This document shows positions 25,422-35,468 of a DNA stretch of 64,000 nt, one piece after another (position 1 is the stretch's first letter; every line of letters starts with the position of its first letter). The DNA is from Gammaproteobacteria bacterium (GTDB taxonomy: Bacteria > Pseudomonadota > Gammaproteobacteria > Xanthomonadales > SZUA-36). The notes beneath the pieces were generated by a model. The model was not told the origin of the DNA. It searched no databases and worked only from the letters and a program-made list of their open reading frames with translations. A program made the position numbers and the translations under genes. The DNA is taken from NCBI GenBank assembly GCA_024277815.1, contig JAJRUM010000003.1:62001-126000 (forward strand), in the 5' to 3' direction.

Positions 25422-26300
25422 TCAGTTGTATAAACTACCAGTGTTCAACACCGGTTGAACATTCTCCTCACCACACAAGACGACCAGCAAATTGCTGACC
25501 ATGGCGGCCTTGCGCTCATCGTCCAATTCTATGATATTCTGGTCCCTAAGCTCATCCAGGGCCATTTTCACCATGCTAACCGCGCCATCAACAATTTGTC
25601 TACGGGCAGCAACAACGGCTTGTGCCTGTTGGCGTTTGAGCATCGCACTGGCAATCTCCGGAGCATATGCCAGGTGGCTGATGCGGGCTTCAATGACCTG
25701 TACGCCGGCTTTCTCCAGGCGATCCTGCACTTCTTCCTTAAGTTCTTCTGCAATTTGCTGTGGGTCGCTGCGTAAGGCGATCTCTCCATCATGCGCTTCG
25801 TAGGGATAACTGGTCGCCAGGTTTCTCAACGCCGCCTCCGACTGAATTTGCACAAATGATATGTAATCATCAACCTCAAACACCGCTTCTGCGGAATCCA
25901 CTACTTTCCAGACAACAACGGCGGCAATCTCAATTGGATTGCCGGTATTGTCATTGACCTTCAACACATCACAATCGAAATTACGTACCCGCAATGACAC
26001 AGATTTTTTGGCATAAAACGGGTTAGCCCAGCGCAAACCGGTCTCCCGCGCACTGCCCACGTAGGTACCAAAAAGCGTCAACACTCTTGCTTGATTCGGC
26101 TGCACCATAAAAAACCCTGCCAGACAAACCAGAAGGATGACGGCGGCCAGTACGGCGATGATGACCATCGGATAGTTAGCCGCCATACCGGCTTTGTAAA
26201 ACAGCATACCGTCAAGTATTAACAGTATTGGCAAGATCACCAGCGCCAGGTAGCCTGATGCACATTTACGTGGAATTTCAACAATCATACCTTTATTCAT
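25422..26300 (-). CDS. SPFH/Band 7 (stomatin-like) membrane protein
   Basis: The ATG at 26300 has AAGGAGAAAAGCC directly upstream; the extension to 26321 is less likely. The 292-residue protein has two hydrophobic segments at the N-terminus (about 16-70), then an SPFH domain: [63 protein letters not shown] and a helical coiled-coil tail rich in Ala, Gln and Glu. SPFH proteins form large oligomers at membranes. The upstream region has a short tandem repeat of ATATCATTTTA. Confidence 0.87.
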   Translation of the reverse strand: MNKGMIVEIPRKCASGYLALVILPILLILDGMLFYKAGMAANYPMVIIAVLAAVILLVCLAGFFMVQPNQARVLTLFGTYVGSARETGLRWANPFYAKKSVSLRVRNFDCDVLKVNDNTGNPIEIAAVVVWKVVDSAEAVFEVDDYISFVQIQSEAALRNLATSYPYEAHDGEIALRSDPQQIAEELKEEVQDRLEKAGVQVIEARISHLAYAPEIASAMLKRQQAQAVVAARRQIVDGAVSMVKMALDELRDQNIIELDDERKAAMVSNLLVVLCGEENVQPVLNTGSLYN

Positions 26301-26468
26301 GGCTTTTCTCCTTGATATCATTTTAATATCATTTTAATACATCTGGCAAGTTTAGCAATGTGTATAAAGTCATGCGCCCGATGTGACAATTGTCGATCGT
26401 TGGATTTACCAATAATCTCTAACATGGGTTTATAATTTCAGCCAGTTCAATAACAAGCGGAGAAAAAC

Positions 26469-27245
26469 ATGCGCGCCATCATCCTAATTCTTATTTTCCT
26501 GCTGCCCATCTCATCAATAGCAGACTCCACGCTGCCATTCCTTAAGGACCTCGCCGGAGACACTGAACTACCCCGCGCCTGGGGTGTAAGCCTGGATATC
26601 TATGCGATGGAGCAGGATTATGACATCAAGAGTTTGCAGTTTGCCCTGCCAGGTATCTCCCTGGGTGACCCGACACAACTGAATGTGACCAATGAAGTTC
26701 AGCACTATGACCTGCAAGCTGATGTCTGGATTTTCCCATTCCTGAATGTTTTCGGGCTAATCGGCAAGGTCAATACCGATACGATTGTTGACCTCAGAAA
26801 AGTAGATATTATCGGCCTGCCATTTCCGTTAACTACCCTGCCAGTCTCCTTTGACGGCACCGTCTATGGGCTCGGCTTTACGCTGGTATACGGCACCGAA
26901 AACTGGTTCACATCGGTCACCACGACGTTCACTCAAACCGATGTCCGCAGCGGCCTGGACACATCCGTCGATTCCACTTCAATCCAGCCCCGGTTGGGAT
27001 TGGTCAGGAATAACTGGCGAGTCTGGGCAGGCGGTATGTATCTTGAAGTGGATGAAAATCACACCGGCATATTTGAACTGCCCTTCATAGGTGATGTGCC
27101 ATTCGCAGTAGAACTGGCCACCCGGGACAACTGGAACTACGCTGCCGGAGCAGGCTATGTATTTAATGACCGGACCAGTGCCAGCCTGGAACTGGGGTTC
27201 GGTAAGCGACAGCATGCATTGTTCAATTTTAATATCCGTTTCTAG
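26469..27245 (+). CDS. Outer-membrane beta-barrel protein
   Basis: This 258-residue protein has a signal peptide (cleavage near SSIADS). The mature part alternates hydrophobic and polar residues, for example WGVSLDIYAMEQDY, VYGLGFTLVYGTENWFTSVTTTFTQTD, WRVWAGGMYLEV and ASLELGFGKRQHALFNFNIRF. It ends in Phe, the usual C-terminal signal for BAM insertion. GGAGAAAA precedes the ATG. No specific porin or receptor family is recognised. The next gene starts 8 bp later and is probably co-transcribed. Confidence 0.72.
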   Translation: MRAIILILIFLLPISSIADSTLPFLKDLAGDTELPRAWGVSLDIYAMEQDYDIKSLQFALPGISLGDPTQLNVTNEVQHYDLQADVWIFPFLNVFGLIGKVNTDTIVDLRKVDIIGLPFPLTTLPVSFDGTVYGLGFTLVYGTENWFTSVTTTFTQTDVRSGLDTSVDSTSIQPRLGLVRNNWRVWAGGMYLEVDENHTGIFELPFIGDVPFAVELATRDNWNYAAGAGYVFNDRTSASLELGFGKRQHALFNFNIRF

Positions 27246-27253
27246 AAGCGTGA

Positions 27254-28201
27254 ATGAATAATCACCGCGTGCTTTGCGTGTTACTGGCCCTTGGCACGCC
27301 AGTGATCACTGCTGCGTATGAAACCGACCAGTTCAGTAACCGGCAACAGCCTATAGCGGATGCCACCGCAGTTATGAACCGCCAGGTCAATCTGGCCATT
27401 GCAGCCAGCATCGCGAACTGGCAAGGCAAACGCGATGAAATGAAGGTTGTTGATGGTATCTATCACAAAATCGGTGGCCGGCACTGGGTCGATAAACTGG
27501 AACGCTGGGCGATGGAATCGAATGACCTGGAGCGCCTCGACACTCCGCCACATGATTCAATTTACCAGGGCCATCCACTTTGGGCCACCCGGGTTGCAGC
27601 TTTTTTTGGCGTCGGGGCAACCATAAGGATCAACCATGTTCTGGTAGGAACAGATAAATTTGGCCACTTCCTATCTCAGGGGCGTAAATTTTATCGCCGC
27701 TGGCTAAAAGCACATGATGAAAGCAAAGCCGCTGAGCATTCTGCCTATACCGAAAGGGCAATATTCGGGCAGATGACCACCGGTTCGTATTCAAATGCCG
27801 ATCTGGTCGCAAACTATGAGGGCTATCGCTTCTATCGCAGCCTGTTTGAAGGTGATGTCGTCGCCGGTAAGCCGGCCATACTGAAGTGGAATGACGATCA
27901 CTGGGCAATGCAACGGCCCTTCGACTGGGCAGACCACGTCAATGACTACTGGGATGAAGCTCTCAACATCAACGCCTATGACAAGCTGCTGTACCCGCAT
28001 ATGAAGGCCCGCTTCCTGACCCTTTGCGACGACTACTGGCTGGCACCGGAAATATACCAGCTACACAATGAGGAAAGCCTGCGCAACCGTTACCAGCACC
28101 TGCAATTGCGTGATACTTCGGAGTTGCGCCTGAGCAATCTGTGCACCGACCGGAAAAATGACACAACGGACACTGCCCGTGTGCAGCAGCGTGAGCAGTA
28201 A
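27254..28201 (+). CDS. Exported protein of unknown function
   Basis: This 315-residue protein has a signal peptide (VLCVLLALGTPVITAAYE). Two repeats of the GHF/H type are notable: YQGHPLWATRVAAFFGVGATIRINHVLVGTDKFGHFLSQG and FYRSLFEGDVV. The DKFGHF stretch resembles YfiM/DUF2279-like proteins, but I cannot confirm the family. The C-terminal tail is polar. Tight coupling to the outer-membrane protein gene upstream suggests a shared envelope role. Confidence 0.62.
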   Translation: MNNHRVLCVLLALGTPVITAAYETDQFSNRQQPIADATAVMNRQVNLAIAASIANWQGKRDEMKVVDGIYHKIGGRHWVDKLERWAMESNDLERLDTPPHDSIYQGHPLWATRVAAFFGVGATIRINHVLVGTDKFGHFLSQGRKFYRRWLKAHDESKAAEHSAYTERAIFGQMTTGSYSNADLVANYEGYRFYRSLFEGDVVAGKPAILKWNDDHWAMQRPFDWADHVNDYWDEALNINAYDKLLYPHMKARFLTLCDDYWLAPEIYQLHNEESLRNRYQHLQLRDTSELRLSNLCTDRKNDTTDTARVQQREQ

Positions 28202-28204
28202 GAT

Positions 28205-28756
28205 CTAGGCCAGGCTGGTCTTTTTTACCGCATAGCGGACTACACCAGCTTCCGATCCAGCACCGGTTAACTGGAACCCGTTTTTACTCAGCACCCTGAT
28301 CGACTGTGTCAGGTAAGGAAATGTTTCTGCACAAACCTCTTTGACATTGTGGTGTGAAAATGCCCAGCCAACCAGACTTGCAACCGCTTCGGTAGCAAAA
28401 CCCTGACGCCGGAAGTCCTCCAGAATAGAGTAACCGATCTCAACCGAGCCGAAGCCATCCGGCCGGCCTTTGAATCCGCATATTCCAACCAGTTCACCAG
28501 GCTCGTCCCGGCTCGCCAGATACCAGAAAGACCAGCACTGTTCCGTGGGGTCACCCAACTGTTGCAGCGCATAGCGCATGGCGGACGGGCCGTATAAATC
28601 AGGCGGCCATGATTCAGGCACTTTGATACCCAGCGCATCGCCAAGGCACTTACGGCCGGCAATATCCTTCTCGATCAAACCGGTGGTCGCTGCGATCAGG
28701 TTCAAGCGTGCTGACTGAATTGTTCTGAGGAAAGCATCTGCAGCAGAATCACGCAC
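28205..28756 (-). CDS. GNAT-family N-acetyltransferase (RimJ/RimL-like)
   Basis: This 183-residue protein uses a GTG start at 28756 that overlaps the end of kdkA by 8 nt. The acetyl-CoA-binding region is LVGICGFKGRPDGFGSVEIGYSILEDFRRQGFATEAVASLVGW, with the R/QxxGxA signature RRQGFA. The C-terminal FPYLTQSIRVLSKNGFQLTG matches the RimJ/RimL branch. The substrate is unknown. It is convergent with the exported-protein gene, 3 bp apart. Confidence 0.86.
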   Translation of the reverse strand: MRDSAADAFLRTIQSARLNLIAATTGLIEKDIAGRKCLGDALGIKVPESWPPDLYGPSAMRYALQQLGDPTEQCWSFWYLASRDEPGELVGICGFKGRPDGFGSVEIGYSILEDFRRQGFATEAVASLVGWAFSHHNVKEVCAETFPYLTQSIRVLSKNGFQLTGAGSEAGVVRYAVKKTSLA

Positions 28757-29471
28757 GATAACCTGCCAATAGTTGCTCCCACGCGGATTGCAGACCGGAT
28801 GCCCGTGACCCGGGCCAGAGCTTGTCCAGAGAGCGCTTCAGGCGCGCAAGGTTATTGCGGCCATCAACCGGCTTGCCTGGCGTTAACCGTGCGCGGTCAA
28901 AATCGATCAGAAATACCTGTGCATCTGCATCCAGCAGTATATTGCGGGCATTCAAATCCGCATGCCAGACACCAGCCTCGTGGAAACGGCGGATACACTT
29001 ACCAACACCGGCCCATACTTCAGCATCGTCACCAGTGTCAGCGTTTTCAGCTGCCAGCGCATCTGCCAGGGTTTGGGTACCGGCAATACATTTTGTCAGG
29101 ATCGCTCCAGTGGCAAAAATACCCTGAAACCTGCACAACGCAGCCACCGGCCGGGGCACTGGCAAGCCCGCCTGATACAGGGATGCCAGCACATCGAACT
29201 CCCGGAACGGCCGTGACCGGGCCGCCGTGGTAAAGAAGTAGTGCCTGCGGCTCAATTTAGCCGCCCAGCCGCCACGCAAGTATTGGCGCAGCACCACTGC
29301 CCCGAACGGTGCATCAACGAACCAGGCACTGCCACGGCCGAGTGCCTGGCCGCTTAAAGCCCCCTGCTCCTGCCAGTACTCCATGCTGAAAGCTTCTGCG
29401 GCAGGTAAATCCATGCAACCGGGGTCATAGACAATAGCCTGTGATGGTTGTTTGTGGACTACGGGCTTCAT
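28749..29471 (-). CDS. kdkA: 3-deoxy-D-manno-octulosonic acid kinase
   Basis: This 240-residue lipopolysaccharide kinase has a protein-kinase-like fold. RGSAWFVDAPFGAVVLRQYLRGGW and REFDVLASLYQAGLPVPRPVA form the N-lobe. GVWHADLNARNILLD is the catalytic loop and FLIDFDRARL the metal-binding segment. The family phosphorylates Kdo in the LPS inner core at the cytoplasmic membrane face. It is divergent from the heptosyltransferase-like gene, with 41 bp between starts, which supports an LPS-core locus. Confidence 0.9.
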   Translation of the reverse strand: MKPVVHKQPSQAIVYDPGCMDLPAAEAFSMEYWQEQGALSGQALGRGSAWFVDAPFGAVVLRQYLRGGWAAKLSRRHYFFTTAARSRPFREFDVLASLYQAGLPVPRPVAALCRFQGIFATGAILTKCIAGTQTLADALAAENADTGDDAEVWAGVGKCIRRFHEAGVWHADLNARNILLDADAQVFLIDFDRARLTPGKPVDGRNNLARLKRSLDKLWPGSRASGLQSAWEQLLAGYRA

Positions 29472-29512
29472 GTGTGGTTTATTCTAACCCGAATAATTCA
29501 ACGGGACTGCCG

Positions 29513-30562
29513 GTGAGTACACAATCAATATGCATTTTGCGGCTATCCGCCATTGGCGATGTGACTCATGTATTGCCGGTGATCAATGCGATTCGCCAGC
29601 AGCAACCTCAAAGTAACATCACGTGGATCATCGGCAAGCTTGAAGCAAGGCTATTGCTCGGCTTTGAGGGCGTGGAATTCATCGTATTTGACAAGCGCGG
29701 CGGCATGGCTGCTGTCCGGCAATTGAGAAAGGATCTTAAGGACCGTCGCTTTGATGTGCTGCTGCATATGCAGGTGGCGGCGCGCGCCAATCTGCTCAGC
29801 ATGTTAATTCGTGCCAAACGCAGGGTCGGCTGGGACAAGCCGCGCTGGCGGGATCGGCATCAATGGTTCATTAACCAGTCCGTGCGCAGCCTGGCACATC
29901 AACATCAGGTCGACGCCTTTCTGGAGTTCGCGCGGGTGCTGGACGTGCCTACTGGCCCGCCAGTGTGGAAACTGGCCGCCAGTGAAGATGACAGCCAATG
30001 GGCCGAACAGGTGCTGGGTGATGGGCCGCCCATCCTGATGATCAGTCCCTGCTCCAGTCACCCACTGCGCAACTGGGCATCTGAACGCTACGCCTGTGTC
30101 GCTGACCATGCGATTGAAAAACTGGGTATGCGTGTGGTTTTGAGCGGCGGGCCATCAGATTTGGAACAAAAAACAGGCCAGCAAATCGAGGCGGCGATGC
30201 ACCATCAAGCACATAACCTGATTGGCAAAGACACCATCCGCCAGTCACTCGCCCTGCTGCAGCGCGCAACCGTGGTATTGTCACCCGATTCCGGCCCTGC
30301 CCATCTCGCGGCCGCTCTTGGCACGCCGGTTCTTGGCCTTTATGCCGCCACACCAAGCCGGCGTTCCGGCCCATACAACAGCCTCGATTTATGCGTTGAT
30401 GAGTACGCGCGGGCCGCACAACAGTTTAGGCATAAGCCAGCTGAGCAACTCCGCTGGGGCCAGCGCATTGAACTTCCCGGGGTCATGGACCTGATCACCA
30501 CCGAAGCAGTCATCGCCAGGCTGGACAGGCATATGCAATCGGCCCACAACCAGGACTATTGA
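29513..30562 (+). CDS. Family 9 glycosyltransferase (LPS heptosyltransferase-like)
   Basis: The GTG at 29513 fits the conserved N-terminus STQSICILRLSAIGDVTHVLP and gives 349 residues; upstream codons would overlap kdkA. Family landmarks are DVLLHMQVAARANLLSMLIRAKRRVGWD, ISPCSSHPLRNW at the acceptor site, and TVVLSPDSGPAHLAAALGTPVLGLYAATPSRRSGPY at the ADP-heptose site. The WaaC/WaaF group adds heptose to Kdo-lipid A. Which heptose position is used cannot be told. Its end overlaps the convergent DUF6165 gene by 7 bp. Confidence 0.88.
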   Translation: MSTQSICILRLSAIGDVTHVLPVINAIRQQQPQSNITWIIGKLEARLLLGFEGVEFIVFDKRGGMAAVRQLRKDLKDRRFDVLLHMQVAARANLLSMLIRAKRRVGWDKPRWRDRHQWFINQSVRSLAHQHQVDAFLEFARVLDVPTGPPVWKLAASEDDSQWAEQVLGDGPPILMISPCSSHPLRNWASERYACVADHAIEKLGMRVVLSGGPSDLEQKTGQQIEAAMHHQAHNLIGKDTIRQSLALLQRATVVLSPDSGPAHLAAALGTPVLGLYAATPSRRSGPYNSLDLCVDEYARAAQQFRHKPAEQLRWGQRIELPGVMDLITTEAVIARLDRHMQSAHNQDY

Positions 30563-30948
30563 TAATCCTGGTAGGATTTCTCCTCAACAATCTCTGAGCC
30601 AAGGTAAATATTCAGTTCTTTCTTGGCATTGGCGCGTTGGTCGTTGGTGACATAAACACTCCGGGCCAGTTCGATAAAACGCTCATCAAACTCTCTGGCC
30701 CGCTCCTTATCGCGGATATCGTCTTCGATCTCCCACAGGGCCTCATTGATCTTCTTCAGCTCTGCATGGATGCGTCGAACCGTATCGTCCTGATTAACTG
30801 ACTGCTGCCAGGTGTCAAGCAGCAACTCCAGCTCACGTCGTACATTGGAGACTTTGTCCAGATCACTGATCCGTTCGGACTTTATTTCCAGAATGGTGAT
30901 TTTGTCGAGTACTTCACCCGGTGATACCGGTACCTTAATAATATCCAT
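30556..30948 (-). CDS. DUF6165 family protein
   Basis: This 130-residue, highly charged helical protein begins MDIIKVPVSPGEVLDKITILEIKSERI and contains LKKINEALWEIEDDIRDKERAREFDERFIELARSVYVTNDQRA. That order of conserved motifs identifies the DUF6165 family, which is often near LPS or glycan genes. GAGGCAGGCGT precedes the ATG. No catalytic role is known to me. It follows the YidC paralogue gene on the same strand by 38 bp. Confidence 0.85.
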   Translation of the reverse strand: MDIIKVPVSPGEVLDKITILEIKSERISDLDKVSNVRRELELLLDTWQQSVNQDDTVRRIHAELKKINEALWEIEDDIRDKERAREFDERFIELARSVYVTNDQRANAKKELNIYLGSEIVEEKSYQDYQ

Positions 30949-30986
30949 ACGCCTGCCTCTGTCTGTGAGTTCTGATTATAACGGTT

Positions 30987-32435
30987 TCAATTATTGTCCA
31001 CTGACCGCCTTTGCCAAAGCGTTTTGATGACGGAAATCAGGTTGTTGGTCGTCCAGTACAGCACCATGCCAGCGGGAAACGTGTAAAACAGAATCAGGAA
31101 ACCCAGCGACATCAAAACAAGGTTGCGCTTATGTTTGCGTTGCTGCGTTGCATCCAGAGCCGGCGGGGCATGCAACTTTGAAGCGATGAACGAAAACCCG
31201 GTCATGATGAATGGCAACAGATTCAGCTCACCACCAAAAAAAGGCAGACTGAACGGCAATTGCATGAATGCATCAGCATGGGACAAATCTGCAATCCATA
31301 GAAACGACTCACCGGAAAGGTGGATATTCTCAGCCAACATGTCAAACGCACCAATAAATACGGGGATTATCAAAAAAACACCCAGCAGGCCTTTCAGGCT
31401 GTACAGCGGATGGACATCTTCATCTTTGTACAAGGTGAGAATTCTCTCCGACTGTTCTGAGCCTTTGTAGCGCTTCTTGATCGCAGCCAGCTTTGGGCCC
31501 AGGCGGGAATCTATCGCTTGCACCTGGCGCTGCAAACGGTCGGCAATTCGGTTCAATGGCTGCATTAATACGCCCACCAACGCTGACAGCAACATAATCG
31601 CCAACCCCCACTGCGGTACAAATGCCGCAATTGTGCCAAGAAGATAGTACAGCGTCTGACAAATCCAGCGCAGCCAGAACCACAGGCCGGCATACATCAG
31701 GTCTTCGAGTTCAGGTGCGGCCTGCTGCAATGCAACTGGCTCAATGGGGCCGAGATACAAGTCCATATACAGGTGCTGTTGACCGTCCAGTTGGCCATCG
31801 ATCCAGGCATCCTTAACGGCTGCACCACTCCGTGGCTGCAAGGTCAAAGGTGCTTCTGTTTTGATCATGGCGGCCCAGAAACGGTTGCGAAAACCAAACC
31901 AGCCCGTATTGTCACGTGCAACCTGCTCGGATTCATCCAGCCCAGTGACAGCCACGCCCGAGACAGCATCGCCAAAACCCTCAAAAAACAGGTAGCGCGA
32001 TTGTTCCAATAAGTTGCCAAAGCCACTGGCAGGCGCGGGTCTGAACTGCTCGCCGCTCGTCAGGGTCACCTTCTCTACTCCCTGAGCCGCCACAGAAACC
32101 AACCAGCCCTGCTCAGGTATCTGCCAGCGGCGAACCTGGCTTCCTGCAGCATCGGTAAAACTCAGAACTGTGGACCCATCAATAGTTTTACGTTCAAGAT
32201 CTAGCGGGGGCATGTCCTGGGGTGTAAAAACCAACATACCCTGCGGTGCTGAAAGCAGGCGAACCCTGGCATTCTGCGCACGGCAACCGGGAAAACAGGC
32301 TTCGACCTGCAACAGATCGCCTTGCTGGCTGAAATGAAGCCGCAAGGACTGCGTATCGACCACCGTACTGGCCAGTATTGTTAACGGCTGAAAAAGGCTC
32401 AGCAACAATACGTATCGGAGGAAACGCCTGCTCAC
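30987..32435 (-). CDS. YidC/Oxa1-family membrane insertase paralogue
   Basis: A GTG start at 32435 gives 482 residues. The N-terminal part (about 1-245) has a signal or anchor helix and a beta-rich periplasmic domain shorter than that of E. coli YidC. The C-terminal part has the five-helix insertase core: WGLAIMLLSALVGVLMQPLNR, then a basic hairpin, YKDEDVHPLYSLKGLLGVFLIIPVFIGAF, LPFFGGELNLLPFIMTGFSFIASKL and FLILFYTFPAGMVLYWTTNNLISVIKTLW. The Arg that is invariant in the groove of YidC (TFIVRGIMYPL) is Gly here (ALVGVLMQPL). It lies away from the usual rnpA-yidC-mnmE locus, so it is most likely a second copy with a changed mechanism. Confidence 0.85.
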   Translation of the reverse strand: MSRRFLRYVLLLSLFQPLTILASTVVDTQSLRLHFSQQGDLLQVEACFPGCRAQNARVRLLSAPQGMLVFTPQDMPPLDLERKTIDGSTVLSFTDAAGSQVRRWQIPEQGWLVSVAAQGVEKVTLTSGEQFRPAPASGFGNLLEQSRYLFFEGFGDAVSGVAVTGLDESEQVARDNTGWFGFRNRFWAAMIKTEAPLTLQPRSGAAVKDAWIDGQLDGQQHLYMDLYLGPIEPVALQQAAPELEDLMYAGLWFWLRWICQTLYYLLGTIAAFVPQWGLAIMLLSALVGVLMQPLNRIADRLQRQVQAIDSRLGPKLAAIKKRYKGSEQSERILTLYKDEDVHPLYSLKGLLGVFLIIPVFIGAFDMLAENIHLSGESFLWIADLSHADAFMQLPFSLPFFGGELNLLPFIMTGFSFIASKLHAPPALDATQQRKHKRNLVLMSLGFLILFYTFPAGMVLYWTTNNLISVIKTLWQRRSVDNN

Positions 32436-32505
32436 CGGCTATACGCGATCTGCCAACAGGCAGTTCATGAGTGGGGAGATTATCACTACAGCGCTGAGCC
32501 GGAAA

Positions 32506-33105
32506 TTAACCGCCCTGGCTGATGACCCATAACCAGATACCACAACTGCCAAGGTATAGGGATATCGGCAGTTCCCCGTTGCGGATAAGTGACTGGTAAG
32601 TATCCCAGCCTTCGGCTTTCAGGTCGGCCATTTTGAAGCGGCCAGGGATCAGGGCACGAATATTTTTACTCCATGCACGCCATTCATCCTCAAAAATACT
32701 CTCCAGCTTACTGTCCTCGTAAGCAATGGCTGCCGGATACCAGATCAGAAAAAACGCAGCGACGGCTACCCAAACATAGGGATTGGATGCAGCGAGAGCA
32801 AAACCCACTATTATCAGGAGATTACCCAAGTACAGGGGATGACGGACAAGTGCGTACGGGCCAGTGGTTGCCAGTTTTTTGTTCTTATGGATAAAACCGG
32901 CGGCATAAATCCTGAAGACCTGGCCAAAGGTGGCAATCGCCAGGCCGGCGAAGACCAGGCTGGAACCCTGGCGTGCAAAGTGGGCACATACCGCCACGAG
33001 CAACAAACCAATACCCTGGCGTAATATCTCGTTATAGCGGACCCGATCAACCAGGCCCATTATGCCAGTGCGGTTACCGGCCCGAAGGATTCTGTCTGAA
33101 CTCAT
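32506..33105 (-). CDS. Isoprenylcysteine/phospholipid methyltransferase-like membrane protein
   Basis: This 199-residue protein has about four to five membrane helices. The family motif is LATTGPYALVRHPLYLGNLLIIVGFAL, followed by YEDSKLESIFEDEWRAWSKNIRALIP. Both fit the ICMT/PEMT group of SAM-dependent integral membrane methyltransferases. TGGAGTAACGC precedes the ATG. Its substrate is unknown; lipid or small-molecule methylation is typical. It is followed by the YidC paralogue on the same strand. Confidence 0.8.
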   Translation of the reverse strand: MSSDRILRAGNRTGIMGLVDRVRYNEILRQGIGLLLVAVCAHFARQGSSLVFAGLAIATFGQVFRIYAAGFIHKNKKLATTGPYALVRHPLYLGNLLIIVGFALAASNPYVWVAVAAFFLIWYPAAIAYEDSKLESIFEDEWRAWSKNIRALIPGRFKMADLKAEGWDTYQSLIRNGELPISLYLGSCGIWLWVISQGG

Positions 33106-33171
33106 GCGTTACTCCAGCGTATACGCTTTTATTCTACAAGATTCTTGCATTTGATATGACTGTTATATGCA

Positions 33172-33194
33172 GAAACGCCCGGATCAACCGGGCG
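33172..33194 (-). terminator. Terminator of the rpsO-pnp unit
   Basis: The arms CGCCCGG (33176-33182) and CCGGGCG (33188-33194) form a perfect 7-bp stem with a 5-nt loop. On the minus strand TTTCT follows. It lies 33 bp after the pnp stop. Confidence 0.8.
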
Positions 33195-33226
33195 CCTCAG
33201 GTAACACAGTTGTCAGAAGTGATATA

Positions 33227-35320
33227 TCAGTCTTCTTTGCCAACCTCTTTCATCGACAGGCGAACACGGCCCTGCTTGTCAACTTCGAGAACCTTGACCT
33301 TGACCATTTCGCCTTCCTTCACGACATCCGTTACATTCTCAACACGCTCGTCAGAGAGCTGTGAAATATGTACCAGGCCATCACGGCCCGGAGTCAGTGA
33401 AACAAACGCACCGAAATTCATGATCTTGATGACCTTGCCTTCAAATATCTGGCCAGGCTCAATATCTGCGGTGATTTGCTCAATGCGTTTCTTGGCAGCA
33501 TCGCCAGCATCCTTGTTGACCGAACCGATGGTAATGGTGCCGTCATCTGCGATATCAATCGTCGCGCCGGTCTCTTCAGTAATGCTGCGGATGGTCACGC
33601 CACCTTTGCCGATAACATCGCGGATCTTGTCCGGATGAATCTTGATGGTCACCAGGCGTGGTGCAAACTCAGACATTTCGCTGCGAGGCTCAGAGATGAC
33701 CTTGTTCATTTCATCAAGGATGAAATTACGGCCTTCATGAGCCTGCTCCAGCGCAATCTTCATGATTTGCTCATTGATACCCTCAATCTTGATATCCATC
33801 TGCAGAGCGGTGATGCCATCAGCGGTACCCGCTACCTTGAAGTCCATATCGCCGAGGTGATCCTCATCGCCGAGGATGTCACTCAAGACAGCAAAACGAT
33901 CACCATCCTTGATCAGGCCCATGGCAATACCAGCTACCGGTGCCTTGATAGGTACACCCGCATCCATCAGTGACAGGGAAGTGCCACAAACGGAAGCCAT
34001 AGAACTGGAACCGTTCGACTCGGTGATTTCAGACACGACACGTATAACATAAGGAAAGTCTTCAATGCCGGGAAGCACGGCGGTTACACCGCGACGGGCC
34101 AGCCAGCCATGTCCGATCTCACGACGTTTTGGTCCACCGGCAAAACCGGTTTCACCAACGCAGAACAATGGGAAGTTGTAGTGCAGCATGAAGGGGTCTT
34201 TATATTCGCCGTTAACCGCATCAATCATCTGCGCATCCCGGGTCGTACCCAGGGTGGTGGTAACAATAGCCTGCGTTTCACCACGGGTGAACAGTGCAGA
34301 ACCATGAGTACGCGGTAAAATACCCGGCTTGACTGTAATCGGACGAACAGTTGTCAGGTCACGACCGTCAATGCGGGGGTTACCCGACAAAATATGATCA
34401 CGAACCAGGAATTTCTCCAGCTTGCCAACAGCTCCGGACACATCCCCGGCAGAGGGTGCGCTCTCATCTTCTTCATCACAGAGTGATTCAATGGCGGATT
34501 TCTTGACGGCACTGACTGCAGTCTGGCGTTCCATTTTGTCTGCGATAGAATAAGCGGACAGCAGGCCTTCTTTAGCGACAGTTTCAACCTTCGCCTTCAG
34601 ATCGGCATCTTCAGCCTCTGCTTCCCATCCCCATGGCGTTACACCGACTTCGGCAACCAGTTCGTTGATGGCGGTTATTACCGCCTTCAGAGCGTCATGT
34701 CCAAACGTTACCGCTCCCAGCATGACTTCCTCAGACAGCAGGTCTGCTTGAGACTCAACCATCAATACGGCCTTTTCAGTACCGGCTACAACCAGATTCA
34801 GGCTGGAGTCTTCCAATTGAGTGGCCGTGGGGTTCAGTACATATTCGCCATCAATGTAACCCACTTTGGATGCGGCGATAGGTCCGCTGAAAGGCATGCC
34901 GGACAAAGCCAGCGCAGCAGACGTTCCAATCAGGGCCGGAATATCACCATCTATTTCAGGGTTTGAAGATATCAGGTTGGCTGTTACCTGGACTTCGTTC
35001 AGGAAGCCCTTGGGGAACAACGGGCGAATGGGCCGGTCGATCAGGCGGCAGGTCAGGGTTTCCTTCTCGGTCGGACGTCCTTCACGTTTGAAGAAGCCAC
35101 CCGGGATACGCCCTGCAGCGTAGAATTTTTCCTGGTAATTAACTGTCAGAGGGAAAAAGGACTGGCCGGGCTTGGCCTCTTTTCGCCCTACAACAGCAAC
35201 CATGACCACGGTATCTGCCATATTGATCAAAACAGTAGCGCTGGCCTGGCGGGCAATTTCGCCCGTCTCAATCGTTACAGTATGATCACCAAATTGAAAT
35301 GACTTTGTCAGTTTTTGCAC
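33227..35320 (-). CDS. pnp: Polynucleotide phosphorylase
   Basis: A GTG at 35320 is preferred, with CAGGAAAC upstream, and gives 697 residues starting [26 protein letters not shown]. The first RNase PH domain includes [17 protein letters not shown] and the second [22 protein letters not shown] and GRRGV-type motifs. The KH domain is [21 protein letters not shown] and the S1 domain [38 protein letters not shown]. It degrades RNA phosphorolytically in the degradosome. It follows rpsO as usual; the intergenic stretch carries a GCCTG/CAGGC hairpin. Confidence 0.97.
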   Translation of the reverse strand: MQKLTKSFQFGDHTVTIETGEIARQASATVLINMADTVVMVAVVGRKEAKPGQSFFPLTVNYQEKFYAAGRIPGGFFKREGRPTEKETLTCRLIDRPIRPLFPKGFLNEVQVTANLISSNPEIDGDIPALIGTSAALALSGMPFSGPIAASKVGYIDGEYVLNPTATQLEDSSLNLVVAGTEKAVLMVESQADLLSEEVMLGAVTFGHDALKAVITAINELVAEVGVTPWGWEAEAEDADLKAKVETVAKEGLLSAYSIADKMERQTAVSAVKKSAIESLCDEEDESAPSAGDVSGAVGKLEKFLVRDHILSGNPRIDGRDLTTVRPITVKPGILPRTHGSALFTRGETQAIVTTTLGTTRDAQMIDAVNGEYKDPFMLHYNFPLFCVGETGFAGGPKRREIGHGWLARRGVTAVLPGIEDFPYVIRVVSEITESNGSSSMASVCGTSLSLMDAGVPIKAPVAGIAMGLIKDGDRFAVLSDILGDEDHLGDMDFKVAGTADGITALQMDIKIEGINEQIMKIALEQAHEGRNFILDEMNKVISEPRSEMSEFAPRLVTIKIHPDKIRDVIGKGGVTIRSITEETGATIDIADDGTITIGSVNKDAGDAAKKRIEQITADIEPGQIFEGKVIKIMNFGAFVSLTPGRDGLVHISQLSDERVENVTDVVKEGEMVKVKVLEVDKQGRVRLSMKEVGKED

Positions 35321-35468
35321 GTTTAGTTTCCTGCTTTTGTGAAGAGCCACCTGGCCCTTATACGCCTGTCTTCAGGCAATTCTTTCAAATACAGCCAAGC
35401 GCTGCCGAAACCGTTGTTACGACAGGTGATGGCCATTTCCCAGAGGGTAGTATGTTGGACAAAAAGGT

